In this document: piece by piece, positions 42,358 through 52,334 of the stretch
Numbering within the stretch: position 1 is the first letter of the stretch
Layout of the letters: the number at the start of each line of letters is the position of its first letter
Program-made: the position numbers and the translations under genes
Source: Trinickia diaoshuihuensis
GTDB lineage: Bacteria > Pseudomonadota > Gammaproteobacteria > Burkholderiales > Burkholderiaceae
Direction of reading: 5' to 3'
NCBI RefSeq assembly: GCF_003390925.1
Contig: NZ_QUBS01000033.1
Span: 1 to 64,000 of the forward strand
DNA: 64,000 nt
Notes under the pieces: generated by a model
The model's database searches: none
Told to the model about the DNA's origin: nothing
The model's input: only the letters and a program-made list of their open reading frames with translations

Positions 42358-45171
42358 CTATCCGAACACGCGCCGCCAGAGCCCCAGCACCGTCTCGCGC
42401 TCCCGCGCGACGCGCTCATGCGGCACGCAGGCTTTTTCCATGCCGTCGAGCCGCAATTGATGCTGCAGCTTCCGATAGGTTCGATAAGCCGCACCGACGG
42501 CCTCCGCTTCATCGGCACTCATGAGCCCGAAGCGCGCCACCTCGCGCAAAAGTGCGATATTGCCCGTGTTGCGGATCAGTTCGGAGTCGTGCGCCGCATG
42601 CAGCAGAACCCAGTACTGAACGACGAACTCGATATCGACCATGCCGCCGCGATCGTGCTTGACGTCGAAAAGCTCGCCGCGGTTTGGATGACCGGCCGCC
42701 ACGCGCTCGCGCATCGCCACGATCTCCGCCGCGAGCGGTCCGCTTTCGCGAGGCGTCGTCAGCACACGATGACGAATGTCCTCGAACTCGCGCCCGATCC
42801 GCGCATCGCCCGCGCAAAAGCGCGCGCGCGTGAGCGCCTGATGCTCCCACACCCAAGCCGTATTGGCCGCGTCGCCCTCGCGCAACTGATAGCGCCGGAA
42901 CGCCCCGAGGTCGGTGATCAGCAAACCCGATTCGCCATTCGGCCGAAGCCGCAAGTCGATATCGAACAGCGTGCCGGCGCCGGTCGCCGTCGTCAGCCAG
43001 GTAATGAGCCGGCGCGTAAAGGTCGAGTAGATGTCGGCGGCCGCGTCGTCGGGGTCGTCGTACAGAAAGATCAAGTCGAGATCGGACGCATAGCCGAGCT
43101 CCTTGCCGCCCAATTTGCCGTAGGCGATCACCGCCACGCGCGGCACGTCGCGATGACGCTTGGGCAGTTGCTGCCAAACCGCGTCGAGCGTGACGTCGAG
43201 AACCGAATCGGCCAGTTCCGATAAGCGATCGCTCACCTGCTCCACGGTCAACCGGCCCGCGAGGTCGAGCAGCAAAATCCGGAAGACCTCGGCCTGGTGC
43301 GCATGGCGCAGCAAGTCCATTTGTTGCTCCACGCCGTCGGCCGCGGCCAGACGCGAACGCAGCGATGCCCTGAATTCCGGCCAATCGAAGGGACTGCCGA
43401 TCGCCTCGTCGTCGAGCAGTTCGTCGAGCAACTGCGGGTGACGGATCAAATAACCGGCAGCCCAGCGCGATCCGGCCAAGACGTCGAGCACGCGTTCGAG
43501 CGCCGCCGGATATTCGTTGAGCAGCGCAAGGTAGGCGCCGCGGCGGCCCACGGCTTCGAGCAAATCGATCATCCGGGCAAGCGTCGCGGCGCGCTTGGCG
43601 CGAGGCTCCATCGCCGCCACGGCGTCCAGCGCCCGGGCCGCGATCGTGTCGAAACGCTCGCGATTGCGCTCCGGGAGTCCTTGATAGCGCGCCGAACGGC
43701 GCACCGCGCTCAAACGCGCATGCACCTCGCCGGCATCGTCGAAGCCGGCCGCGCTCAAGCGCGCGATCGTTTGTTCGTCCGCCGCATCGTCTTCGAGGGC
43801 GCAATCCCACACCTCGCCGGCCCGCACCGATCCCGTCCCGCCGTTGCCCCCGCCTTGCCCGTGCGCACCGGCTTTGTCGGCGAAGATTTGGTCGAATTGC
43901 GCCTCGACCCGCTCTCGATGATCATCGAGCACGGCCGCGAGCCCGGCGAAATCGGAAAAGCCCAGCGTGGCGGCGAGCCGCGCGCGCTCCGCGGCATCGA
44001 CGGGCAGCGCGTGAGTTTGCGCATCGTTGCGATACTGAAGCCGGTGCTCGAGCGCGCGCAGAAAGCGATAGGCGTTCGAGAGTTCCGCGCAAACGGACGG
44101 CGCGATCAACCCGCGCGCCGCCGCGTGCCGCAGGACGGCGAGCGTCGGCCGGATCCGGAAGCCCGCATCTTGACCGCCGCGGATCAATTGGAACACCTGC
44201 GCGCTGAACTCGATCTCGCGGATACCGCCGCGCCCGAGCTTGATGTCGTCGGCCTTCTCGGGCCGCATCGTCGCGCGGCGCTGCGCTTCGTCACGGATTT
44301 GCCGGTGCAGCGAACGGATGGCGTCGATGACGCCGAAGTCGAGATAGCGCCGATAGACGAACGGCTTGACGAGCGCTTCGAGCTGCCCGGCAAGGCGCCG
44401 CGCCGCTTCGCTCGCTTGCTCGGACACGAGCCGGCCCTTGATCCAGGCGTAGCGTTCCCATTCGCGCCCTTGCACGTAGAAGTACTCCTCCAACATGCCG
44501 AGGCTGCATACGAGCGGCCCCGAGTCGCCGTTCGGGCGCAGTCGCATATCGACGCGAAACACATAGCCGTCGGCCGTCGCCTCGGCCAATGCGCCGATCA
44601 GCCGGCGGCCGAGCCGGGTGAAGAACTCCTGCGTCGAAATGGCGGCGCGGCTCCCGCCCGCGGTTTCGCCGTCATCCTCGTACACGAAGATGAGATCGAT
44701 ATCGGATGAAACGTTCAACTCCCGGCCGCCGAGCTTGCCCATACCGACCACGCCGAGGGTCAGGCGATCGCCGTCCGCCCCGCGCGGTTCGCCGTATAGC
44801 GCTTCCAATTCCCGGGAAAGGACGTCGATCGCCCGCTGGATCGCGGCCTCGGCCAAATCGGTCATCGTCGCCGTCACCTCGGCGACCTCGGCCCGTCCGG
44901 CCAAATCGCGCTCCATGACCGCGCAAAAAACCTCGGTGCGCAACCGGCGCAAGGCGCCGCGCAGCGCATCTTCGCTGACCGGCGCATCCTCAGCCACGCC
45001 TTCGCGCCGGCGATGCTCGGCAATCAGTTCGCGCAGACGCGTATCGATCCGCTCTCGCGTGATCGGCGCCTCGGCCCAGGCGGCGATGCGCGCCGCCAGC
45101 TCGGGACGCGCGGCAATCGCCCGGGCGGCATAGGAAGAATAGGCGGAACTCAGCAGTGCGGCGTCAGTCAT
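42358..45171 (-). CDS. glnE: GlnE, bifunctional glutamine synthetase adenylyltransferase/adenylyl-removing enzyme
   Basis: 937 residues from the ATG at 45171. Two nucleotidyltransferase domains are evident. The N-terminal adenylyl-removase has GKLGGRELNVSSDIDLIFVYED near 145-165, and the C-terminal adenylylase has GKLGGKELGYASDLDLIFLYDD near 690-710. Each is followed by a helical GlnD-PII-uridylyltransferase-like domain with DIDLRLRPNGESGLLI or VDMRLRPNGDSGPLV. It switches glutamine synthetase off and on in response to PII and glutamine. It is convergent with recN and divergent from yhdP across 200 bp, where no clear promoter was seen. Confidence 0.96.
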   Translation of the reverse strand: MTDAALLSSAYSSYAARAIAARPELAARIAAWAEAPITRERIDTRLRELIAEHRRREGVAEDAPVSEDALRGALRRLRTEVFCAVMERDLAGRAEVAEVTATMTDLAEAAIQRAIDVLSRELEALYGEPRGADGDRLTLGVVGMGKLGGRELNVSSDIDLIFVYEDDGETAGGSRAAISTQEFFTRLGRRLIGALAEATADGYVFRVDMRLRPNGDSGPLVCSLGMLEEYFYVQGREWERYAWIKGRLVSEQASEAARRLAGQLEALVKPFVYRRYLDFGVIDAIRSLHRQIRDEAQRRATMRPEKADDIKLGRGGIREIEFSAQVFQLIRGGQDAGFRIRPTLAVLRHAAARGLIAPSVCAELSNAYRFLRALEHRLQYRNDAQTHALPVDAAERARLAATLGFSDFAGLAAVLDDHRERVEAQFDQIFADKAGAHGQGGGNGGTGSVRAGEVWDCALEDDAADEQTIARLSAAGFDDAGEVHARLSAVRRSARYQGLPERNRERFDTIAARALDAVAAMEPRAKRAATLARMIDLLEAVGRRGAYLALLNEYPAALERVLDVLAGSRWAAGYLIRHPQLLDELLDDEAIGSPFDWPEFRASLRSRLAAADGVEQQMDLLRHAHQAEVFRILLLDLAGRLTVEQVSDRLSELADSVLDVTLDAVWQQLPKRHRDVPRVAVIAYGKLGGKELGYASDLDLIFLYDDPDDAAADIYSTFTRRLITWLTTATGAGTLFDIDLRLRPNGESGLLITDLGAFRRYQLREGDAANTAWVWEHQALTRARFCAGDARIGREFEDIRHRVLTTPRESGPLAAEIVAMRERVAAGHPNRGELFDVKHDRGGMVDIEFVVQYWVLLHAAHDSELIRNTGNIALLREVARFGLMSADEAEAVGAAYRTYRKLQHQLRLDGMEKACVPHERVARERETVLGLWRRVFG

Positions 45172-45371
45172 GAATAGGCGTGGCTCGCTTGTTGCAACAG
45201 TAACGGCAGCCGCGAACGAGCACGGCTTGCGGCGGCTCCATGCCGGCGCCCGCGACCCGGGCGCCAAGCCCGGCGGGCGGCGGACGCGCCCACGCAGGGA
45301 CGGCAGGCCGCTGTGATACATTTCGTCGTCCGAGACACCAAACTACCACATCCCCGATTCGCCGCCGCAGT

Positions 45372-48300
45372 ATGTCCGACAGCAAGGAATCCGCCGAAGC
45401 CGCCGTTGCCGGACAAGCGCCTCACGAACACCGACGCCTACGTCGAATATTGAAGTTCGCGCTGGCCGTCGCCTTTCTCGTCTACTTTTTAGTTGCCGCC
45501 CTTTTTATCGGGCTGCGCTACGTCGTCCTGCCGCGCATCGACGATTTTCGCCCACGCATCGAGGCACTTGTCACCAAGCGCTTGCACGCGGATTTGCGCA
45601 TCGGCAAGCTGGCGTCCCACTGGTCGGGGTTCGAACCCGGGGTCGACATCACCGACCTCGTCATTCGAGATCGCCAAGGCAACCGGGCGCTGTCGGTGCC
45701 GCACGCCACCGGCACGCTATCGTGGCGCTCGCTGCTGAAAGGCAAGCCCGTATTGGGCAGCCTCGTGATAGACCACCCCGACGTACTGACCGAGCGCCGG
45801 GCCGACGGCACGCTTTGGGTCGGCGCCATCCAGGTGCCGACGACACATACCGGCAACGATACGTTCTCGACTTGGCTGCTGTCGCAGCAGGCGATCGTCG
45901 TGCGCGCAGGCACGCTGCGTTGGCGCGACGCCCTGCAGGGCGCGCCGGAACTCGCGCTCCACGACGTGCGCATCGCGATACTGAACGAGGGGCTCTCGCA
46001 CCGCGTCGCGCTGCAAGCGCCGGCCGAGGGCACCTTGCTCAAGGGACCGCTCGACTTGCGCGCGCGCTTTCGTCATATCCCGCTCATGTCGATCGGCAAG
46101 CCCGAGAACTGGACAGGCCAAGCGTACCTTTCGACGGGGCCCGTCGAATTGCCGATGCTCGGCCGCTACCTCAAGTTGCCGATCGCCACTTACGCCGGCC
46201 GTGTCGACAATGCGATCTGGGCGCGCTTCTCGGGCGGCCATTTCCGGTCGGCGAACGGCCGGCTGGAAGGGGCGGACATCGCCTTGCGCGTGCGGCCGAC
46301 CCAGCCGCGTCTCGACATGCCCGTGGCGCGCTTTGGCTGGGCCGTGCAAATCGACGCCCAGCGCGACTACCGGATCCGCTTGACCGATCTGCTCGCCGAG
46401 CTGGCCGAGCCGGCGCTGCCGGATGGCACGCCCGTGTCGCGCACGCTCCAACTCGCGACGCTCACGGGGCGCTACCGCGTCCCGACGATCGAGCATGGAC
46501 AATTGATGAGCGTCTCGGGCGATCGCGTCGATCTGGGCGTCCTCGCCGAATTCACGCGCGCCTTGCCGGTACCGCGCCGCTTCCTGGACGAACTCGTTCG
46601 CTTCGACCCGCGCGGGATGGTCGCCAATTACACGATCGCGGTCGAGCGCGCCCGGCCCGAAAATGCGCTCGCCGCCAGCGAGGAACGCGTCGCCGGCACG
46701 GCGCCGGTCGTGCGCTATCGCTTCAAGGCCGATCTGCAAGGGATCAGTTTCGCCGCCCAGGAGCCGCCGCCGGGTTTGTCCGCGGCCGGCCACCCGCGCG
46801 CGGGCCTGCCAGGGTTCGAAAACCTCTGGGGCAATATCGATGCGGACGAGCGGCAAGGCACGATCGCGCTCGATACGGTCAACGCGGCGGTCACGATTCC
46901 CGGCGAATTCGACGATCCGCGATTGACGTTCGACCGGCTGCGGATGCGCGGGAATTGGACCGTCAGTCCAACGCGTGAACCGGGCGAGCCGCATAAATCG
47001 TTTTCGGTGACGGTACCCGAACTCAGTCTCGAGAACGCAGACACCGCCGGCTCCGTCGCGGCCACCTATACGAACCCCGGCCACGGACGGGGCCAGCTCG
47101 ATCTCAAAGCAACGATCGCCCGGGCGAAGGTGCCGTCGATACCGCGTTATTTGCCGACCAGCATCGGTGAGCACCTGCGCCACTATCTCGGGCACGGTCT
47201 GCAAAACGGTACGGCCCGCGACGCGACGATCGAAGTGCGTGGCGGCCTCGACAAATTCCCCTACTCGCGCGAACCGCAAGCAGGCGTTTTCCGCATCGTG
47301 GCCCCGTTCACGGGGGGCAAGTTCGATCCCTCACCGTACCCCGAAAAGAAGCTCAAAAACGGCACGCCGGACCTGTGGCCCGCGCTGGAGGGCATCGACG
47401 GCGTCTTCACGCTGAAGGAAAACAAGCTGCGTTTCGACATTGACCGCGGCCGCTACAAGCGCGTGGCGATCGCCCCGGTCGCGGGGCACATCGACGATCT
47501 CGGCAATCGTGAGTCGCCGCTTGTCATCGCCGGGCGGGCGCACGGGCCGCTCGCCGACCTGCTCGACTACGTGAACAACAGCGCGCTGGCCGGCATGACG
47601 GGACACGCGAGCGAGAACCTGCGAGCGAGCGGCGCGGCAGGCCTCACGCTGACGTTGACGGTGCCGCGCAACAAGGAGCCGCACGTCGGGGTTGCCGGCA
47701 CGGTGACCTTGAACGGCGATACCCTATCGGCGCCGCAGTTGCCGCCCCTTGAAGCGCTCGGCGGCCAAGTGCGCTTCACCAAAAGCTCGATTTCTCTGGA
47801 ACACGTCGCGGGGCGCTGGCTCGGCGGAGAGATCCGGGCAGGCGGGGGGCTGCACGAAGACGGCCGCTATGGCTTCGACATCACGGGCCGGATCGCGGCC
47901 GACAGCGCCCGCCGGTTGGATCTCGAAGGCCCCGCCGCCAAACTGCTCGCACATTTAGACGGTACGGCACCCTACTCGATCGCGGTGCACGGCCGCAAGG
48001 GAGGGCTGCCTACCGTATCGGCCACCTCGGACCTCACCGGGCTGGCTTTGGATTTACCGGCGCCGCTCGGCAAACCGCTCGGTACGCCGATGCCCTTCTC
48101 GCTCGACGTGAAGCCGCTCGGCGCCGGCGAACGCACGCAGGCGGCCTCGAACGAGACGATCCGGGCACGCGCCGACGTCCAACTCGGCCCGCTGCGCGCC
48201 GCCTATGTGGTGAAACGAAGCCCGCCCGCAGCCGGGAGTGCGCCGATATCGGTCGTCAGCGGGGCCATCGCGTTGAACGAGGCGGTCGAGCCGGCGCCGC

Positions 48301-49607
48301 AGGGCGTGACCGCGACCCTCGATGCCGACACGTTCGATGCCGATGCTTGGCGCGCCCTCGCTCGCGAATTGCGCCAGGACCGGGCGTCCGACAGCCCGGT
48401 AACGGGCGAGCGCGGTCAGCCGCGCCCCGCCTCGAATGCGCCGTCGCGCGCTGCCCAGTTCTTGCCGACGCGCATCGCGGCCCGCTTCAAAACGCTGAAG
48501 CTCATGAACCGCCAATGGTCGAACGTCGCCATCGACGCGACGCATGCCGCACCGGACTGGCAGGCCGATCTCGCTTCCGACGAAGTGGCCGGCAACGTCT
48601 CCTGGCGCCCTGGCGAAGCGGGTGCGCCGGCGGGTCAATTGCGCGCGCGGCTGACCAAAGCTTCGATCCCCGTGGCCGTCGGGCATGATCTGCTCGGGCA
48701 GCTTACGCCGAGCGCGAACGCACCGATCCCGGCGATCGATCTCGTCATCGACGATTTGACGATGCGCGGCCACGACGTCGGCCGCCTCGCCGTCAACGCG
48801 CGCAACTTCGAGGAAGACGGCGTGCCCGTCTGGCAGGTCGAGAAGCTCGACATTTCGAATCCGGCCGCTCACCTCGTTGCCACAGCCAATTGGAGAACCT
48901 CGCGCCGGCTCGGCGGCGATGTCGATGCCGATACGCCGCGCCGCACGATCGTCGATTTCAAGCTCGACGTGGCCGATGCCGGTGCGCTGCTCGATCGCTT
49001 CGGCCTGCCGCGCACGGTAAAGGGCGGCTCTGGCTCGCTGACGGGTAAAGCGCTCTGGCGCGGCGGCCCCACCGCGATCGACTATCCCACGCTCGACGGC
49101 GACCTCGCGATGGATCTGCACCACGGTCAAATACTGAGAGTCGATCCGGCCGTGGCCAAGCTGCTCGGCGTGCTCAGCCTGCAAAGCATCACGCGCGTAC
49201 TGGCCTTAAATTTCCGGGACGTCATCGGCGAGGGGCTGCCCTTCAAAAGCGCGACGGGCACGGCCCGCGTGCGCCACGGCGTCGCGCGAACCGACGATTT
49301 CCGCATCGTCACGGCGCCGGCGCGCGCCGATCTGTCGGGCACCGTCGATCTCGCGCAAGAGACGCAAGACTTGCACGTCGTGATCACGCCGACGCTTTCC
49401 GCGGGCTCGGCCGTTATCGCGGCGACCGTCGTCAATCCGCTGCTGGGTCTGGGCGCCCTCGTCGCCAACGTCGCGCTGTCCCAATCGATCGCCCATGCGT
49501 TCGCGCACGACTATTCGGTCACCGGATCGTGGTCCCACCCGCGCGTCGAGCGGGTCGGGGCCGATCGGGGTAAGATGGCTGCTCCGGCCGAGGCGACGGA
49601 CAAGTAG
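45372..49607 (+). CDS. yhdP: YhdP-family giant AsmA-like membrane protein
   Basis: 1411 residues from the ATG at 45372, within the range of this TIGR02099-type family. One N-terminal transmembrane helix (about 27-49) is followed by a very long periplasmic body with repeated beta-strand patterns. RPRIEALVTKRLHADLRIGKLASHWSGFEPG is near 60-90, and the C-terminal AsmA-like part has GSGSLTGKALWRGGPTAIDYPTLDGDLAMDLHHGQ and VINPLLGLGALVANVAL-type sequence near the end. E. coli YhdP, TamB and YdbH are bridge-like carriers of phospholipid to the outer membrane. It is followed 73 bp later by a Nit-family amidase, and tldD comes next. The yhdP-nit-tldD order is found in many proteobacteria. Confidence 0.92.
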   Translation: MSDSKESAEAAVAGQAPHEHRRLRRILKFALAVAFLVYFLVAALFIGLRYVVLPRIDDFRPRIEALVTKRLHADLRIGKLASHWSGFEPGVDITDLVIRDRQGNRALSVPHATGTLSWRSLLKGKPVLGSLVIDHPDVLTERRADGTLWVGAIQVPTTHTGNDTFSTWLLSQQAIVVRAGTLRWRDALQGAPELALHDVRIAILNEGLSHRVALQAPAEGTLLKGPLDLRARFRHIPLMSIGKPENWTGQAYLSTGPVELPMLGRYLKLPIATYAGRVDNAIWARFSGGHFRSANGRLEGADIALRVRPTQPRLDMPVARFGWAVQIDAQRDYRIRLTDLLAELAEPALPDGTPVSRTLQLATLTGRYRVPTIEHGQLMSVSGDRVDLGVLAEFTRALPVPRRFLDELVRFDPRGMVANYTIAVERARPENALAASEERVAGTAPVVRYRFKADLQGISFAAQEPPPGLSAAGHPRAGLPGFENLWGNIDADERQGTIALDTVNAAVTIPGEFDDPRLTFDRLRMRGNWTVSPTREPGEPHKSFSVTVPELSLENADTAGSVAATYTNPGHGRGQLDLKATIARAKVPSIPRYLPTSIGEHLRHYLGHGLQNGTARDATIEVRGGLDKFPYSREPQAGVFRIVAPFTGGKFDPSPYPEKKLKNGTPDLWPALEGIDGVFTLKENKLRFDIDRGRYKRVAIAPVAGHIDDLGNRESPLVIAGRAHGPLADLLDYVNNSALAGMTGHASENLRASGAAGLTLTLTVPRNKEPHVGVAGTVTLNGDTLSAPQLPPLEALGGQVRFTKSSISLEHVAGRWLGGEIRAGGGLHEDGRYGFDITGRIAADSARRLDLEGPAAKLLAHLDGTAPYSIAVHGRKGGLPTVSATSDLTGLALDLPAPLGKPLGTPMPFSLDVKPLGAGERTQAASNETIRARADVQLGPLRAAYVVKRSPPAAGSAPISVVSGAIALNEAVEPAPQGVTATLDADTFDADAWRALARELRQDRASDSPVTGERGQPRPASNAPSRAAQFLPTRIAARFKTLKLMNRQWSNVAIDATHAAPDWQADLASDEVAGNVSWRPGEAGAPAGQLRARLTKASIPVAVGHDLLGQLTPSANAPIPAIDLVIDDLTMRGHDVGRLAVNARNFEEDGVPVWQVEKLDISNPAAHLVATANWRTSRRLGGDVDADTPRRTIVDFKLDVADAGALLDRFGLPRTVKGGSGSLTGKALWRGGPTAIDYPTLDGDLAMDLHHGQILRVDPAVAKLLGVLSLQSITRVLALNFRDVIGEGLPFKSATGTARVRHGVARTDDFRIVTAPARADLSGTVDLAQETQDLHVVITPTLSAGSAVIAATVVNPLLGLGALVANVALSQSIAHAFAHDYSVTGSWSHPRVERVGADRGKMAAPAEATDK

Positions 49608-49680
49608 CGCACCGGGCTGGGCCACAGGCCCGCCCAGGCGCTGCCCCTCCGAACCCGGCAGCCCACCCGACTCCGAATTC

Positions 49681-50517
49681 ATGAGCGATCGACCTGTCCA
49701 AACGACACCGTTTCGCGTCGCCGCGCTCCAGATGGTCAGCACGCCCGAGCGCGAGCGCAATCTCGACGACGCCGAGCGCCTCATCGCCCAAGCGGCCGCC
49801 GAGGGCGCGGGCCTCGTTTTGCTGCCCGAGTATTTTTGCTTCATGGGGCATAAGGACGCCGACAAGCTCGCCGTGCGCGAAGCCTACGGCGACGGGCCCA
49901 TTCAACGCTTTTTAGCCGACAGCGCGCGCCGCCACGGCGTCTGGGTGATCGGCGGCACGCTGCCGCTGGCCGTAACCGATCCGCTCGATAGCGCCCGCGT
50001 GCTGAACACCACGCTCGTCTTCGAGCCGAGCGGCGCATGCAAAGCGCGCTACGACAAGATCCACTTGTTCAACTTCGAGAAGGGTACGGAGTCGTTCGAC
50101 GAAGCGCGCACGATCCGCCCGGGCAACGAAGTATCGACGTTCGACGCGCCGTTCGGGCGCGTGGGTCTGTCGGTCTGCTACGATTTGCGCTTTCCCGAGC
50201 TGTACCGGCGCATGGGCGATTGCGCGTTGATCGTCGTACCTTCCGCATTCACCTATACAACGGGCCGCGCGCATTGGGAGATGCTCTTGCGGGCGCGCGC
50301 CGTCGAAAACCAGTGCTACGTGCTTGCCGCGGCTCAGGGCGGCACGCATGAAAACGGCCGCCGTACGTGGGGCCATAGTATGTTGATCGACCCTTGGGGC
50401 GAAATCGTGGCCGTGCGGGACGAGGGCCCCGGCGTCGTCGCGGGCGACATCGACCGCGCGCGCATCGACGAGGTGAGGCGCAGCCTTCCCGCTTGGCGCC
50501 ACCGCGTGCTTGCTTAA
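49681..50517 (+). CDS. Nit-family amidase (carbon-nitrogen hydrolase; likely deaminated glutathione amidase)
   Basis: 278 residues from the ATG at 49681. The catalytic triad of nitrilase-superfamily enzymes is complete: Glu50 in [10 protein letters not shown], Lys126 in [12 protein letters not shown], and Cys166 in [15 protein letters not shown]. Together with [13 protein letters not shown] this is the Nit1 branch, whose members hydrolyse deaminated glutathione as metabolite repair. It is in line with yhdP and tldD and stops 23 bp before tldD. A role beyond metabolite repair is not indicated. Confidence 0.88.
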   Translation: MSDRPVQTTPFRVAALQMVSTPERERNLDDAERLIAQAAAEGAGLVLLPEYFCFMGHKDADKLAVREAYGDGPIQRFLADSARRHGVWVIGGTLPLAVTDPLDSARVLNTTLVFEPSGACKARYDKIHLFNFEKGTESFDEARTIRPGNEVSTFDAPFGRVGLSVCYDLRFPELYRRMGDCALIVVPSAFTYTTGRAHWEMLLRARAVENQCYVLAAAQGGTHENGRRTWGHSMLIDPWGEIVAVRDEGPGVVAGDIDRARIDEVRRSLPAWRHRVLA

Positions 50518-50540
50518 CTTTTCCGTATCGAAACGAACGC

Positions 50541-52007
50541 ATGAACCTGATCGAACCCGGTATTCGCAATCTCGCGACCGCGAAAGACGTCCTGCTCACG
50601 CCCTACGGCCTCGACGAAGCGCGCCTCACGCGCACGCTCGCCGATATCTTCACGCACCGAGTCGATTACGCCGACTTGTACTTCCAAGCGACGCGCAGCG
50701 AAGCGTGGAGCCTCGAGGAAGGCATCGTGAAATCGGGCAGCTTCAGTATCGACAAGGGCGTCGGTGTGCGCGCCGTGGCCGGCGATCGCACGGCCTTCGC
50801 CTACTCGGACGACCTCTCCGTCGAAGCGCTCACGCAGGCCGCGCATGCGACTCGCTCGATCGCGAAAGCGGGCGGCGGCAAGCAAAAAATCAAGGTGGCC
50901 AGCGCGCTGAAAGGCGTCGCGGGGCGCGACCTGTATTTGGCGGCGGATCCCCTCGCCTCGCTCGACGCGACCGAGAAGGTCAAGCTGCTCGAGCGCATCG
51001 AGCAAATGGCGCGCAGCCGCGACACGCGCATCACGCAAGTGATGGCGGGTCTCGCCGGCGAATACGACGTCGTACTCGTGGCCCGCAGCGACGGCGCGCT
51101 CGCGGCCGACGTTCGACCGCTCGTGCGCGTATCGGTGACGGTCATCGCCGAGCAGGACGGCCGGCGCGAGATCGGCAGCGGCGGCGGCGGCGGACGCTTC
51201 GACTACGGCTACTTCACCGACGACGTCCTGGCCCGTTACGTCGACGACGCCGTGAAGGCCGCCCTCGTCAATCTCGAAGCGCGTCCCGCACCGGCCGGCG
51301 CGATGACGGTCGTGCTCGGCCCGGGCTGGCCCGGCGTCTTGCTGCACGAAGCGATCGGCCATGGACTCGAAGGCGATTTCAACCGCAAGGGGTCGTCGGC
51401 GTTCGCCGGCCGCATCGGCGAGCGCGTCGCGGCCAAGGGCGTCACGGTCGTGGACGACGGCACACTGCCGAACCGCCGCGGCTCGCTCAATATCGACGAC
51501 GAAGGCAATCCGACGCAATGCACGACGCTGATCGAGGACGGCGTGCTCAAGGGCTATATTCAAGACACGTTGAACGCCCGGCTCATGAAAATGCCGGTGA
51601 CGGGCAACGCCCGGCGCGAATCGTACGCCGCGCTGCCGATGCCGCGCATGACCAATACTTACATGCTGGCCGGCGACAAGGCCCCGCAAGAGATCATCGA
51701 ATCGGTCAAGCACGGCCTTTATGCCGTCAACTTCGGCGGCGGTCAGGTCGATATCACGAACGGCAAGTTCGTGTTCTCGGCCTCCGAGGCCTACATGATC
51801 GAAAACGGCAAGGTCACCTACCCGGTCAAAGGCGCGACGCTGATCGGCAGCGGTCCCGAATCGCTCAAATACGTCAGCATGATCGGCAACGACATGGCGC
51901 TCGATACGGGCGTGGGCGTCTGCGGCAAGGAAGGCCAGAGCGTGCCCGTCGGTGTCGGGCAACCGACGCTGCGAATCGATAACCTCACGGTGGGCGGCAC
52001 GGTCTGA
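50541..52007 (+). CDS. tldD: TldD, metalloprotease subunit
   Basis: 488 residues. The zinc-binding HExxxH motif is HEAIGH at 269-274 in [21 protein letters not shown] Gly-rich stretch ([14 protein letters not shown]) comes before it and [26 protein letters not shown] ends the protein. TldD pairs with TldE (PmbA) to form a heterodimeric protease that cuts unfolded peptides, matures microcin-type peptides and acts on the CcdA antitoxin in E. coli. No tldE is in the window. A strong hairpin follows the stop. Confidence 0.96.
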   Translation: MNLIEPGIRNLATAKDVLLTPYGLDEARLTRTLADIFTHRVDYADLYFQATRSEAWSLEEGIVKSGSFSIDKGVGVRAVAGDRTAFAYSDDLSVEALTQAAHATRSIAKAGGGKQKIKVASALKGVAGRDLYLAADPLASLDATEKVKLLERIEQMARSRDTRITQVMAGLAGEYDVVLVARSDGALAADVRPLVRVSVTVIAEQDGRREIGSGGGGGRFDYGYFTDDVLARYVDDAVKAALVNLEARPAPAGAMTVVLGPGWPGVLLHEAIGHGLEGDFNRKGSSAFAGRIGERVAAKGVTVVDDGTLPNRRGSLNIDDEGNPTQCTTLIEDGVLKGYIQDTLNARLMKMPVTGNARRESYAALPMPRMTNTYMLAGDKAPQEIIESVKHGLYAVNFGGGQVDITNGKFVFSASEAYMIENGKVTYPVKGATLIGSGPESLKYVSMIGNDMALDTGVGVCGKEGQSVPVGVGQPTLRIDNLTVGGTV

Positions 52008-52012
52008 GTCAG

Positions 52013-52049
52013 GTGGCGATGCACGTTTATTGCATCGCCACGCCCCTTC
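52013..52049 (+). terminator. Terminator-like hairpin after tldD
   Basis: GTGGCGATGCA (52013-52023) and its exact complement (52031-52041) form an 11-bp stem around a 7-nt loop, starting 6 bp after the tldD stop. The tail is CCCCTTCTT rather than a pure T-run. It separates tldD from the aroG transcription unit. Confidence 0.6.
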
Positions 52050-52082
52050 TTGCGGGAACCCCGCATTGTTGGCGCCCCTGGC

Positions 52083-52111
52083 TTGCCGCGTGCGCTTAAC
52101 CGGCGTATAAA
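52083..52111 (+). promoter_or_regulatory. Sigma-70 promoter for the aroG leader transcript
   Basis: TTGCCG (52083-52088) and TATAAA (52106-52111) are exactly 17 bp apart. Transcription is expected near 52118, about 30 nt before the leader ORF. Confidence 0.65.
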
Positions 52112-52146
52112 GTGAAACGCACCTTTTTACGAATCTCACCCCTGTC

Positions 52147-52221
52147 ATGTCGCCGAAGTTCAATTTTCACTTTTACTTCTTTTGGCATCTCAGTCCGCTG
52201 GCGGATCGAGAGGGGTGTTAG
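52147..52221 (+). CDS. Putative aroG leader peptide (Phe-rich attenuator peptide)
   Basis: 24 codons, ATG to TAG. Residues 5-13 read FNFHFYFFW: five Phe, one Tyr and one Trp within nine codons, at 52159-52185. The remainder (HLSPLADREGC) is ordinary. The position between a promoter and an intrinsic terminator, directly before the first enzyme of aromatic amino acid synthesis, and the aromatic codon cluster are the marks of a ribosome-stalling leader peptide like E. coli PheL or TrpL. The sequence is not theirs. No obvious Shine-Dalgarno sequence precedes the ATG, which is a weakness. A chance ORF with such a codon cluster in this place is unlikely. Confidence 0.75.
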   Translation: MSPKFNFHFYFFWHLSPLADREGC

Positions 52222-52261
52222 CGCGTAACGCAAAACCCGATTTCCCGAAAAACCGCCAGCG
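52196..52261 (+). promoter_or_regulatory. Antiterminator pairing in the aroG leader
   Basis: CGCTGGCGG at 52196-52204, inside the leader ORF, is the exact complement of CCGCCAGCG at 52253-52261, which contains the 5' arm of the terminator. The two pairings exclude each other. A ribosome stalled on the Phe codons (up to 52182) would leave 52196 onward free and permit the antiterminator; a ribosome reaching the stop at 52219 would cover its edge. Confidence 0.65.
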
Positions 52262-52279
52262 AACCTGGCGGTTTTTTTT
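52248..52279 (+). terminator. Intrinsic terminator (attenuator) before aroG
   Basis: AACCGCCAG, a 5-nt loop and CTGGCGGTT form a perfect 9-bp stem, extendable by three A-T pairs to 12 bp, followed by eight T residues (52272-52279). It sits between the leader ORF and aroG and in the direction of aroG transcription, so it must be read through for expression from the promoter at 52083. Confidence 0.85.
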
Positions 52280-52334
52280 CGCCTCGACAGATCGATCGCA
52301 GGCGAGTCCCGTACCCGATGAGGAGAAGTACAAC

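Noticed and set aside
45172-45371. Gene or promoter in the glnE-yhdP gap
   Set aside because: Only GC-rich antisense extensions of neighbouring frames are seen, and no hexamer pair with acceptable spacing was found.
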